From Burkholderia cenocepacia (GTDB taxonomy: Bacteria > Pseudomonadota > Gammaproteobacteria > Burkholderiales > Burkholderiaceae), in NCBI RefSeq assembly GCF_900446215.1, contig NZ_UAQZ01000012.1, positions 1-64,000 on the forward strand: DNA of 64,000 nt, written 5' to 3'. Within the stretch, counting starts at the first letter, position 1, and each line of letters begins with the position of its first letter. The position numbers were made by a program, and so were the translations under genes. Below are positions 48,993 to 56,872 of this stretch, one piece after another. Below the pieces are notes generated by a model. The model saw only the letters and a list, made by a program, of their open reading frames with translations, made no database searches and was not told the DNA's origin.

Positions 48993-50612
48993 TCAGCTCG
49001 ACGAACACCCGCCGCAACTGCTCGAACTGCACGAGCTGGAACTGCACGAACTCGACGAACTGCAGCTCGACGACGCGCCGCCGCCGTCGGACGAGTCGAA
49101 CGAAGTGCCACCGCCCGCTTTCGCCGCGGCGACCGACGGCATCCGCGACGCGGCCAGCACCGGGCCTGCATACGCCGACCATACGGTACCGGCCAGCGCG
49201 CCTGCGCCGAACAGCGCGGCGGTCCACAGCAACGGATCCGGATCGTCACGTTCGGCGTCGCGTATCCCGGACGCTCCCTGCGCGCTGCGTACGTGCCGCG
49301 CGTCGCGCGCAGCCCGCGGATCGTGCGCGTTCCTGCGCTCGAGCAACGCGGCGCGCCCGGCCGCCGTTGGGCCGCCGCGCCGGAAGCCGGTCAGCCTTCC
49401 AGCGACGATCCGGTACGCGATCGCGAACACCGCCATGCAGATGCACAGCAGCAGCACGGGCCGCCCGCGGCTCAAACCGACCGCAAGCTTCACGGCGCCC
49501 GTGCCGAACACGAGCAGCGCGATCGCGCGCGCGGCCATCCGGGACGCGCGCAACTCGCCGGGCGCCCAGAACCAGCCCTGCGCACGCATCCCGTCGACGA
49601 CCTCCTGCGCATACCTCGCGAGCCGCTCGCGAAACACGCCGTAGCGCACGGTGCCGGACGGTTGCTCGTTGAGCCACGCGCAGTAGTCGTCGTATCGGCC
49701 CGCGCGTTCCAGATCCGCGATCTTCACGTAGCTGCCTTGCAGGTGAACGCTCCACAGATCGACCGCGCCCGCATGCGCGAGCGACATCGTCACGACCTGC
49801 GCGACCCGTGCTTCGCCGCCGGTGAGATAGGCGACTTCGTCGGCGCTCAGCCCGGACGAAGCCTTGCGCGTGCGCCGGCCCCAGCGCCGGATGCGAAATT
49901 CGATGGCATGCAACGCGACGATCAACGACAACGCGACAACGCAGGCCGGGACGTAAAACGCGAGAAACTGCGGCCCGGTGTAGTCGAGCACGTCGAGATC
50001 CTGCGCCGATGCGCAGGTCGCGGCGACACTGGCGGCGGCCGCCGGCCACACGAGTTTCGGCAGACGGTCGCGCCACGCACGGCGCGGCGCCACGGCGACC
50101 ATGCGCTCGGGCTGCTGCGTCTCGACCTCCGCCCCGCCCTCGACTGCCCGGTCGACGGGACGCGGCCAGATCGATGCCGGCGGCTCGCAGCCGAACAGCC
50201 GGCGATAGCTGTCGAGCGTGTCGCGATAGCGCTGCGCGTACACGGCGGCCTCGTCCGGCGCGCCGGTGCCGGGCATGTGGTGCAGCCGCGCGCGCAGCAC
50301 GCCGGCGCAGAACACGTCCCAATATTCGAGCGTGTATTGCAGATGGAAATGCCACGCGGCATCGACCGCGACCGACGGCGTGACCGGATGCCCGGCCACC
50401 TGTGCGAGAAACGCGAAGCGCTTGTATTCGTCGATCACGGCCAGCGCGTGGTCGTGCGACCAGCCTTCGGCGTCGGCGAGGCGCCGGCTGTACGGCAGCG
50501 GCGCGTCGGGATCGTCGGGGGAATACGCGTGCAGACGCGCGAGCAGCGCCTGCTGCGCATCGGTCAGCGGGCAGGCAGCGACTGCGGTCGAGGTAGACGG
50601 AATGGCAGCCAT
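48993..50612 (-). CDS. TIGR04222-type membrane protein with Cys/Ser-rich tail
   Basis: 539 residues from ATG 50612. The N-terminal part carries DAAWHFHLQYTLEYW around residue 80, like the WHxH motif of DUF1399/glycine-rich-domain proteins. Membrane helices lie around 190-210, 215-240 and 370-410. The region from about 250 (GLSADEVAYLTGGEARV, WLNEQPSGTVRYGVF) fits TIGR04222. The last 30 residues are almost only Ser, Cys and Gly (repeats of SSSSC). Function unknown. It is the last chromosomal-type gene before the phage tail cluster. Confidence 0.75.
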   Translation of the reverse strand: MAAIPSTSTAVAACPLTDAQQALLARLHAYSPDDPDAPLPYSRRLADAEGWSHDHALAVIDEYKRFAFLAQVAGHPVTPSVAVDAAWHFHLQYTLEYWDVFCAGVLRARLHHMPGTGAPDEAAVYAQRYRDTLDSYRRLFGCEPPASIWPRPVDRAVEGGAEVETQQPERMVAVAPRRAWRDRLPKLVWPAAAASVAATCASAQDLDVLDYTGPQFLAFYVPACVVALSLIVALHAIEFRIRRWGRRTRKASSGLSADEVAYLTGGEARVAQVVTMSLAHAGAVDLWSVHLQGSYVKIADLERAGRYDDYCAWLNEQPSGTVRYGVFRERLARYAQEVVDGMRAQGWFWAPGELRASRMAARAIALLVFGTGAVKLAVGLSRGRPVLLLCICMAVFAIAYRIVAGRLTGFRRGGPTAAGRAALLERRNAHDPRAARDARHVRSAQGASGIRDAERDDPDPLLWTAALFGAGALAGTVWSAYAGPVLAASRMPSVAAAKAGGGTSFDSSDGGGASSSCSSSSSCSSSSCSSSSCGGCSSS

Positions 50613-50742
50613 CGGGAGTCGGCGCGATGCGCGGACGGCCGCCGCGATCGACGCTTGGAGTGGTCGTTGTGGGCGATTCTCGCACACCGGCAAATGCGTC
50701 GGCACGCCCACGCAAAATCGCCGTGCGGCAATCGCGAGCGCA

Positions 50743-50777
50743 TCCGGGATCGAACCAGCAACCCCTGCCTTCGGAGT
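50743..50777 (-). tRNA. 3'-half fragment of a tRNA-Arg(CCG) gene; probable attachment-site relic
   Basis: On the minus strand the segment reads as the middle of a tRNA. A 7-base anticodon loop CTCCGAA (anticodon CCG at the expected place, 50774-50772) is followed by the anticodon 3' stem GGCAG, a 5-base variable region, T-stem GCTGG, T-loop TTCGATC and the start of the 3' T-stem (CCGG). The 5' half and the acceptor stem are missing, so it is not functional. tRNA 3' halves are typical integration sites, and this lies 400 bp from the first phage gene. Confidence 0.62.
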
Positions 50778-51173
50778 TTTATCTGCGCGTGCCGAACCCT
50801 TGCCCGGCAAGGCTCCGCCGGCATCTCCCGCGGCAAAACCAAGGTTGCACAAGATCACCCAAGCCCGCCCCGGTTCACCCAGGCTGCAATCTGGCTGCAC
50901 GGCACGCACGGCCCCACCCGTGACCCTCGGCACCCGTCCATGAAGCGTAAGGCGCGCCGCACGCCACGACACGCGTCGCGCTGCGTGTCCGCCCGGACCA
51001 CGCACGCATCTCGTTGAACCCCGCCCCGCGAAGCTCGACCATGAGAGCCATCTTCACTGCCTCACGGCCCGAGACCTCGCCATGGCAAGCAGCACGACTT
51101 CGATACGCGTTCGCGGCACGCCGGCCGGCACCGCCGCCGACCACCGGCCCCTTCGACATCGGCAGGCCCGGCC
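50778..51173. other. Non-coding left boundary of the tail cluster
   Basis: No credible gene: no remnant of the P2 head genes Q, P, O, N, M or L is recognisable. A 31-codon frame (51082-51177) ends in an ATGA overlap with gene X but has no known match. No LexA-type CTGT-N8-ACAG site is seen. The tail-operon promoter should be here. Confidence 0.5.
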
Positions 51174-51380
51174 ATGATCGCGCGCACCTTGCAGGGCGAC
51201 ACGGTGGACACGCTGTGCTGGCGCCACTACGGCCGGACCGACGGCACCGTCGAGACCGTGCTCGAAGCCAACACCGGACTCGCCAGCCTCGGCGTCGTGT
51301 TGCCCGCCGGCACGCCCGTCTACCTGCCGCCGTTCGATACCGTGACGAGCGCGCGCCCGTTGCTGCAACTGTTTGACTGA
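51174..51380 (+). CDS. X: Tail protein X (P2 gpX-like)
   Basis: 68 residues with a LysM-like pattern (GDTVDTLCWRHYGRTDGTVETVLEANTGLA...LPAGTPVYLP). gpX is a small tail protein of P2-like phages, probably at the tail hub. In P2 it follows head gene L; here nothing structural precedes it. No strong ribosome site. Confidence 0.88.
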   Translation: MIARTLQGDTVDTLCWRHYGRTDGTVETVLEANTGLASLGVVLPAGTPVYLPPFDTVTSARPLLQLFD

Positions 51381-51396
51381 CCCTGGAATCGCCGTC

Positions 51397-51741
51397 ATGG
51401 CCGAACCGAACCTCACTACCGCCGCGATGCTGTCCACCGCGATCGGCGTCGCCGGGCTCGCGCCCGGCATCGACGGCAACGCGCTGATCGGCGCATTCAC
51501 CGGCGCGGCGCTCGTGGTCGTCACGTCGAAGGAGATCGGCGTGGCGCGGCGTGCGGCCTATCTGCTGATCTCGCTCGTGATGGGCTATCTCGCCGCGCCG
51601 GAAATCGTCGGCGCGACGCCGATCCACTCGACCGGCGTCGCCGCGTTCTTCGCGGCCGCGCTCGTGATCGCCGTCACGCTGCAGCTGATCGAGCGGATCA
51701 AGACGCTCGATCTCCTGGCGCTGTTCCGCAAAGGAGGGTGA
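51397..51741 (+). CDS. Phage holin-like membrane protein 1
   Basis: 114 residues from ATG 51397. Two to three hydrophobic helices (AALVVVTSKEIG, AAYLLISLVMGYLAAPE, AAFFAAALVIAVTLQL) with a basic C-terminus. It sits between X and the muramidase where P2-like phages place holin genes, so it is a holin or antiholin candidate. Role by position and topology only. Confidence 0.75.
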   Translation: MAEPNLTTAAMLSTAIGVAGLAPGIDGNALIGAFTGAALVVVTSKEIGVARRAAYLLISLVMGYLAAPEIVGATPIHSTGVAAFFAAALVIAVTLQLIERIKTLDLLALFRKGG

Positions 51742-51742
51742 C

Positions 51743-52009
51743 GTGGCGTTCCCGTTCGCGCTGATCGCGCTCGCCGCCCACCTCGCCGTGCTCGTGCGCG
51801 TGCTCACCTATCGACGCAACGGCGCACGGCACCGGCGCCACGCATCATGGTTCGCGTGGATGCTCGTCGCCGTCACCGGCGGTGCGTCGATCGAGTGGCT
51901 GCTGCATACCGGCGCCGTCGGCTTCTTCGACGCGGCCACCGCGGTCTTCCTGGCGATGTTCGTCTGCGGCACGCGCGGCAACGTCGCGCGCCTCCTGAGG
52001 AGCGAATGA
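51743..52009 (+). CDS. Phage holin-like membrane protein 2
   Basis: 88 residues from GTG 51743; AAAGGAGG lies directly upstream, deciding the start. Three hydrophobic segments (FALIALAAHLAVLVRVL, WFAWMLVAVTGGASIEWLL, FFDAATAVFLAMFVCG) fit a class I holin. One base separates it from the previous gene, and it overlaps the muramidase by 4 bp. The pair may act as holin plus antiholin. Confidence 0.78.
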   Translation: MAFPFALIALAAHLAVLVRVLTYRRNGARHRRHASWFAWMLVAVTGGASIEWLLHTGAVGFFDAATAVFLAMFVCGTRGNVARLLRSE

Positions 52010-52863
52010 CGATGAAAACCCGCCGCCTCGGCGATCACGGCGACGACGTGGGCCTGCTGCAACGCAGACTGATCCGCGCCGGCTATGCGGTGCAGATCAC
52101 GCACCTCTATGACGCGGCGACCGAAGCCGCCGTCATCGCGCTGCAACGCAAGACCGGCCTCGTCGACGACGGTATCGCCGGCCCGAAGACCTATGCCGCG
52201 CTGGCCACCGGCCTGCGCGATCCGAAACACCTGGGGCTCGCCGATCTCGAGCGCGCCGCGCGCACGCTCGACGTGCCGCTCGCGTGCATTCGCGCGGTCA
52301 ACGAAGTCGAGTCGCGCGGCGCCGGCTTCCTGCCCGACGGCCGGCCCGTCATCCTGTTCGAACGCCACGTATTCTGGAAGCGGCTCCAGGCGCGCGGGAT
52401 CGATCCCGCGCCATTCGCGGCGCGGCAGCCGGACATCGTGTCGCGCACGCGCGGCGGCTATCGCGGCAGCGCCGCGGAATACGTGCGTCTCGCCACGGCC
52501 GAGTCGATCGATGCCGGCGCCGCGTGGGAATCCGCGAGCTGGGGCGCGTTCCAGGTGATGGGCTATCACTGGGAACGCCTCGGCTACGCGGGCATCGACG
52601 CATTCGTCTCGTGCATGGAAGACGGCGAAGCGCAGCACCTCGACGCGTTCATGCGCTACATCGCGGCGGACAACACACTGCGCCGCGCACTCGGCGCACG
52701 CCAGTGGGCCGCATTCGCCCGCGCGTACAACGGGCCCGACTATGCGGCGAACCTGTACGACGTGAAGCTCGCACGCGCTTTCGACCGCTATGCGTCGCAA
52801 GCGGCTGCGGCGACGCAGGCCGCATCCGGATCGCCCGACGCTACCGTCGCGTCCCGCGCATGA
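52006..52863 (+). CDS. N-acetylmuramidase endolysin with peptidoglycan-binding domain
   Basis: 285 residues from ATG 52006 (ATGA overlap with the previous stop; ATG 52012 is possible). Residues 1-70 form a PG_binding_1 domain (LGDHGDDVGLLQRRLIRAGY, GLVDDGIAGPKTYAAL). From about 85 comes a DUF3380/N-acetylmuramidase domain with the likely catalytic Glu in IRAVNEVESRGAGFLPDGRPVILFERH, followed by SWGAFQVMGYHW. No signal peptide, so it needs the holins to reach the wall. Confidence 0.92.
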   Translation: MTMKTRRLGDHGDDVGLLQRRLIRAGYAVQITHLYDAATEAAVIALQRKTGLVDDGIAGPKTYAALATGLRDPKHLGLADLERAARTLDVPLACIRAVNEVESRGAGFLPDGRPVILFERHVFWKRLQARGIDPAPFAARQPDIVSRTRGGYRGSAAEYVRLATAESIDAGAAWESASWGAFQVMGYHWERLGYAGIDAFVSCMEDGEAQHLDAFMRYIAADNTLRRALGARQWAAFARAYNGPDYAANLYDVKLARAFDRYASQAAAATQAASGSPDATVASRA

Positions 52864-53300
52864 ACGGACTCGCCGCGAAAATCATCGCGTGGATCGTCGC
52901 GCTCGCCACGTGCGCCGTCGTCGCGCTGTACGTGCATGGGCTGCGCGCCGAGCGCGCGACCGCGCAACGGCAACGCGTCGAGGCGCAACAGGCGCTCGCC
53001 GCGCGCGACGGCATCATTGCGCGCCTGCGGCAGGACGCCGCCGAACGCGCGCAACAGCAGGCGCGGCTCGACCACGCGCAAACCGCCATCGCGTCGAAGC
53101 TCGACGCCATTCGATTTGAAAACCGGAGATTGACCGATGAAAACGCCGCGCTTCGCGCCTGGGCTGATACTCGCCTGCCTGACGACGTTGTCCGCCTGCA
53201 AGCCAGTCCCGCTCTCACCGGCGCCGGCGATTATGTCGAACACGTGCCAGACGGTGAAACCGTGCACGCTGCCGAGGCTCGCGCCGCGGACCAACGGTGA
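52860..53300 (+). CDS. Inner-membrane spanin Rz (LysB-like)
   Basis: 146 residues, starting as ATGA on the muramidase stop. One N-terminal transmembrane helix (IIAWIVALATCAVVALYVHGL) followed by a long Ala/Arg/Gln-rich coiled coil, the i-spanin plan. It contains the whole start and signal of Rz1 in another frame. Confidence 0.88.
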   Translation: MNGLAAKIIAWIVALATCAVVALYVHGLRAERATAQRQRVEAQQALAARDGIIARLRQDAAERAQQQARLDHAQTAIASKLDAIRFENRRLTDENAALRAWADTRLPDDVVRLQASPALTGAGDYVEHVPDGETVHAAEARAADQR

Positions 53301-53424
53301 GCTCGACGGTGCGCTCACGCTCGTCAAGGCCGCGTGGGCGACGTGCGCGGCGACCGTCGACATGATCGCGGCGTGCCAGGCCGGCGCGGCCGCCCCCGAC
53401 CACGGAGCCCATTCGCATGATTAA
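53137..53424 (+). CDS. Outer-membrane lipoprotein spanin Rz1 (LysC-like), nested in Rz
   Basis: 95 residues in a different frame inside Rz, extending beyond it. Lipoprotein signal with lipobox LSAC (Cys21, sequence LACLTTLSACKPV). With Rz it bridges the periplasm to fuse the membranes at lysis. The last 8 bp overlap gene R. Longer than lambda Rz1 but normal for P2-type LysC. Confidence 0.85.
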   Translation: MKTPRFAPGLILACLTTLSACKPVPLSPAPAIMSNTCQTVKPCTLPRLAPRTNGELDGALTLVKAAWATCAATVDMIAACQAGAAAPDHGAHSHD

Positions 53425-53866
53425 GCCGGACAGCCTGCGGCGCGCGCTTGCCGCCGCCATCCCGTCGATCGACGACGAACCCGGCGCGTTGACCGTGCTC
53501 GTCGAGCAAGGCTCGATCGCGACGACCGGCACGCTGACGCCATCGTTCGAATACCGGTACACGGCCCACGTCCTCGCGACCCACTTCTCCGGCGACACCG
53601 ATCCGGTGTTCGTCGCCCTGATCGAATGGGTGCGCGCGAACCAGCCAGACCTCGTGACGAACCCCGCCGCACGCGCGAGCGGCATCACCTTCGAGGTCGG
53701 CATCCGCGACCAGGCCGCGGTCGACCTGTCGATCCGGCTGGCGCTGACGGAAAGCGTCGTCGTGACGACCGGCCCCGACGGCCGGCCGGTGATCACGCAC
53801 GTCGACGACACACGGGTCGACCCGGCCGATACGCTGACCTGGGTCGCGCTGCCGCAGATCCGCTGA
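53417..53866 (+). CDS. R: Tail completion protein R (P2 gpR-like)
   Basis: 149 residues (IKPDSLRRALAAAIPSI, GTLTPSFEYRYTAHVLATHFSGD, ending DTLTWVALPQIR), matching P2 gpR, which completes the tail end that joins the head. In P2 it is followed at once by S; here 508 bp without a gene follow. Retaining R without head genes is common in tailocins, where it terminates the tube. Confidence 0.85.
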   Translation: MIKPDSLRRALAAAIPSIDDEPGALTVLVEQGSIATTGTLTPSFEYRYTAHVLATHFSGDTDPVFVALIEWVRANQPDLVTNPAARASGITFEVGIRDQAAVDLSIRLALTESVVVTTGPDGRPVITHVDDTRVDPADTLTWVALPQIR

Positions 53867-54374
53867 GCCGGGCGGGCATCGGCCCGCCTTCGCTCACGCC
53901 GCGGCATCGCGCCCGGCAACGGCTGCTCGTCGCAGCCAACCCTCTCGCCTCGGCCCGCCACCGCGGAGCCCCCCGCCGATCGCCCTTGCCGGGCATCCGG
54001 TCCCGTCTTCCCGTCGACTCGGCCATCGCCAACGACAGGCATCCTGACGACAGCCTCGCTGCATAACCTGCATCGACGGCCCGCACGATGTCTCTGCGGC
54101 ACGCCCGTCCAGCCATTCACGCGGCATCCGTTCGCCCGTCGCCGCGGCGCAATTCATCGAGCGCCCGTCCCATCGCCGCGTCCCGACATCGATCGGCATC
54201 CACGCATTCAGACCGCGTGACGACGTCGCGCAGACGCACGACTCCATCCTCATGCGAACCGGTGCTGCGATTGTCGACGCACGACTCGATGCCGGCATCC
54301 GGCGCGCACTGTCCCCGCCGCGACGACACAGGCCATCGCTCGCGCCGCGCGCCCCCCGCCGGCACCATGGCTGC
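53867..54374. other. 508-bp gene-free gap where gene S is expected
   Basis: In a cluster where genes overlap or touch, this gap stands out. It begins with a hairpin GGCGGGC/GCCCGCC (53871-53888) right after the R stop. No open frame resembles gpS or a methyltransferase. P2 has its V promoter just before gene V, so a promoter for V-W-J-I-H-G is likely towards the right end; no clear Ogr-type TGT-N12-ACA site was found. Confidence 0.6.
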
Positions 54375-55061
54375 ATGGACGCAAATGAAATTCAACGGCA
54401 GGCACGCAACGCAGTGCGCAAGGGCACGATCCTCGCGGTCGACCATGCGGCTGCGTTGTGCCGCGTCTCGGTCGGCGACGCCGATTCCGATGGCAGCGGA
54501 CTGCAGACCAACTGGATTCCGTGGGTGGCCGGCACCGCCGGCGCGACCCGCGACTGGCTGCCGCCGACGCCCGGCGAACAGGTCGTGCTGCTCTGCCCGA
54601 TGGGCGACCCGGCGCAGGGTGTCGCGCTGCGCGGCGTCTATTCGAACGCCGCGCCGGCACCGGCCTCGAGCCCGGATACCCATGCACGGGTCTATCCGGA
54701 CGGCGCCCGCATCACGTACGACCATGCCGCGCATGCGCTCACGGTCGAGCTGCCGGCCGGCGCGACCGTGCGCGTCGTCGCGCCCGGGTCGGTCGTCGTG
54801 CAGACCCGGGACGCCACCGTGCAGGCCGAGCGCATCACGCTCGATGCACCGCAGACCACCTGCACCGGCGCGATGACCGTCAAGGGGCCGTTCGCGTTCG
54901 AAGCCGGCATGACCGGCACGGGCGGGGCCGGCGGCGGCGCCACGATGCAGATCGACGGCGCGGCCACCTTTACCCGCGAAGTGACCTCCCGGGGCATCAG
55001 CCTCCCGCATCACACGCATCGCGAACAAGGCGATGGACAACTCGTGAGCGAACCGCAATGA
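54375..55061 (+). CDS. V: Baseplate spike protein V (P2 gpV-like)
   Basis: 228 residues from ATG 54375. An N-terminal OB fold (TILAVDHAAALCRVSVGDADSDGSGLQT...WIPWVAG...PTPGEQVVLL), then a beta-helical membrane-piercing spike. The C-terminal HHTH motif fits the iron-binding tip seen in P2 and phi92 spikes. It overlaps W by 4 bp. Confidence 0.92.
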   Translation: MDANEIQRQARNAVRKGTILAVDHAAALCRVSVGDADSDGSGLQTNWIPWVAGTAGATRDWLPPTPGEQVVLLCPMGDPAQGVALRGVYSNAAPAPASSPDTHARVYPDGARITYDHAAHALTVELPAGATVRVVAPGSVVVQTRDATVQAERITLDAPQTTCTGAMTVKGPFAFEAGMTGTGGAGGGATMQIDGAATFTREVTSRGISLPHHTHREQGDGQLVSEPQ

Positions 55062-55420
55062 AAGGCATGAACGCGAACACCGGCCGCTCGATTTCGGGCC
55101 TGGACCATTTCTACCAGTCGATCGGCAAAATCGTGACGACGCCGCTCGCGTCGTGCGTGAAGCGCCGTACCTTCGGCTCCGAGCTGCCCGACCTGATCGA
55201 CGCGCCGGGCAACGGCACGGTGCGCACGCGGCTGTATGCCGCCGTCGCCACGGCGCTGATGCGCTGGGAACCGCGCCTGACGCTGACCCGCGTCGTGCTC
55301 ACCGCGGACGACGCGAACGCGGCCGCCGGCTCGCTCTATCTCGACATCGAAGGCTGGACCGGCGAGAACGGCACGGCCGTGTCGACCCGCGTGCCGGTTG
55401 CGAACGGGAGCCCGGCATGA
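55058..55420 (+). CDS. W: Baseplate wedge protein W (gp25-like)
   Basis: 120 residues, starting as ATGA on the V stop. GPW/gp25 family: SISGLDHFYQSIGKIVTTPLASCVKRRTFGSELPDLID and the conserved RWEPRLTLTRV. It nucleates sheath assembly on the baseplate. Confidence 0.93.
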   Translation: MKGMNANTGRSISGLDHFYQSIGKIVTTPLASCVKRRTFGSELPDLIDAPGNGTVRTRLYAAVATALMRWEPRLTLTRVVLTADDANAAAGSLYLDIEGWTGENGTAVSTRVPVANGSPA

Positions 55421-56331
55421 GCGTGACGCCGATCGACCTCTCCCAGCTGCCGTCGCCCGACATCGTCGAAACGCTCGACTACGAGACGCTGCTGGCCGCA
55501 CGCAAGGCACGGCTCGTGTCGCTCTACCCGGCCGCCGAACAAGCCGAGATCGCCGCGACGCTCGCGCTCGAGTCGGAGCCGCTCGTGAAGCTGCTGCAGG
55601 AAAACGCGTACCGCGAGATCGTGCTGCGCCAGCGCGTGAACGACGCCGCGCGTGCGGTGATGCTCGCGTACGCGGTCGGCACCGACCTCGATCACCTCGC
55701 GGCGCTGTTCGGCATCCGCCGCCTGACGATCTCGCCTGCCGATCCGGCGCACGACCTCGCGGCCGTGATGGAAAGCGATGCCGACCTGCGCGCCCGCACC
55801 CAGCTCGCCCCGCAGAGTTTCTCGGTCGCCGGCCCCGAGGGTGCGTACGTCTCGCATGCACGCAATGCCGATGGCCGCGTGCTCGACGCGTCGGCGGTCA
55901 GTCCGGCCCCGTGCGAGGTGCTCGTCACGGTACTCGCCCGCGATGGCGACGGCACGGCGGCGCCGGCGTTGATCGATGCGGTGGCCGCCGCGCTGCAGGC
56001 CGACGACGTACGGCCGCTCACCGACAAGGTCACCGTACGCGGCGCGGAGATCCTGCGCTACCAGGTGCGCGCGCGGCTGGTGTTCTTCGCCGGCCCGGAT
56101 CGCGCGGTGGCGCTCGCGCAGGCCAACCGGGCGATGAAGCAGTACACCGATTCCATGCACCGCCTCGGGATGGAAGTCACGCTCGACGGCATCTACGCGG
56201 CCGCCCGCGCGGCCGGCGTGCAGAAGGTGATCCTCGAAAGCCCGCTTGCCGGCCTGCCGGCGACGAAGCAGCAGGCGCCCTATTGCACCGGGATCGAGCT
56301 GATCGACGGCGGGGTGTACAGCAATGAATGA
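55417..56331 (+). CDS. J: Baseplate assembly protein J
   Basis: 304 residues from ATG 55417 (ATGA on the W stop). P2 gpJ / Mu gp47 family wedge protein: LSQLPSPDIVETLDYETLLAARKARL at the N-terminus and AYAVGTDLDHLAALFGI near 85. It overlaps I by 8 bp. Confidence 0.93.
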   Translation: MSVTPIDLSQLPSPDIVETLDYETLLAARKARLVSLYPAAEQAEIAATLALESEPLVKLLQENAYREIVLRQRVNDAARAVMLAYAVGTDLDHLAALFGIRRLTISPADPAHDLAAVMESDADLRARTQLAPQSFSVAGPEGAYVSHARNADGRVLDASAVSPAPCEVLVTVLARDGDGTAAPALIDAVAAALQADDVRPLTDKVTVRGAEILRYQVRARLVFFAGPDRAVALAQANRAMKQYTDSMHRLGMEVTLDGIYAAARAAGVQKVILESPLAGLPATKQQAPYCTGIELIDGGVYSNE

Positions 56332-56866
56332 CATCCTGCCGCCGAACGCGACGCGGCTCGAGCGCAGGCTCGCCGCGACGAACGCCCGTATCGACGACGT
56401 GCCGACGCCGCTCGCGACGCTGACGAACCCGGACACCATCCGGTCCGATCTGCTGCCGTGGCTCGCCTGGCACCTCGGGGTCGATGCGTGGAAGGACTAC
56501 TGGCCCGAATACGTGAAGCGCGCCCGCGTCGGGCAGGCGATTCCGATCGCCCGCCGCAAGGGCACCGCGGCGTCGGTGCGCGAGGTCGTCGCGGCGTTCG
56601 GCGGAAACATCGTGCTGCGTGAATGGTTCGAGCAACAGCCGCCGGGCGCGCCCGGCACGTTCGACCTCGTGATGACGGTCAGCGGCCAGGAGGGCGAACC
56701 GCCGACCGCCGAATACGTGGCCGACATCCTCGCGGAGATCGATCGCACCAAACCCGTCCGCGCGCACTACACGTTCACGCAGGGCTTCGAGATGCGGGGC
56801 CGACAACCGATCGGCGCCGCCGCGCGCGTGGCGGCCTATCGCCGCGTCAACTTCACCGACTACTGA
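56324..56866 (+). CDS. I: Tail protein I
   Basis: 180 residues of the P2 gpI baseplate family (LLPWLAWHLGVDAWKDYWPEYVKRARV; KGTAASVREVVAAFG). It links the wedge to the tail fibre. Six bases separate it from H. Confidence 0.92.
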   Translation: MNDILPPNATRLERRLAATNARIDDVPTPLATLTNPDTIRSDLLPWLAWHLGVDAWKDYWPEYVKRARVGQAIPIARRKGTAASVREVVAAFGGNIVLREWFEQQPPGAPGTFDLVMTVSGQEGEPPTAEYVADILAEIDRTKPVRAHYTFTQGFEMRGRQPIGAAARVAAYRRVNFTDY

Positions 56867-56872
56867 TCGCAC

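Noticed and set aside
50613..51173. SOS (LexA) box controlling the tail cluster
   Set aside because: Searched by eye for CTGT-N8-ACAG and found none; TGT/ACA pairs present have wrong spacing.
51082..51177. 31-codon frame overlapping the start of X as ATGA
   Set aside because: The overlap looks like coupling, but the peptide matches no head or tail protein I recognise and has no ribosome site.
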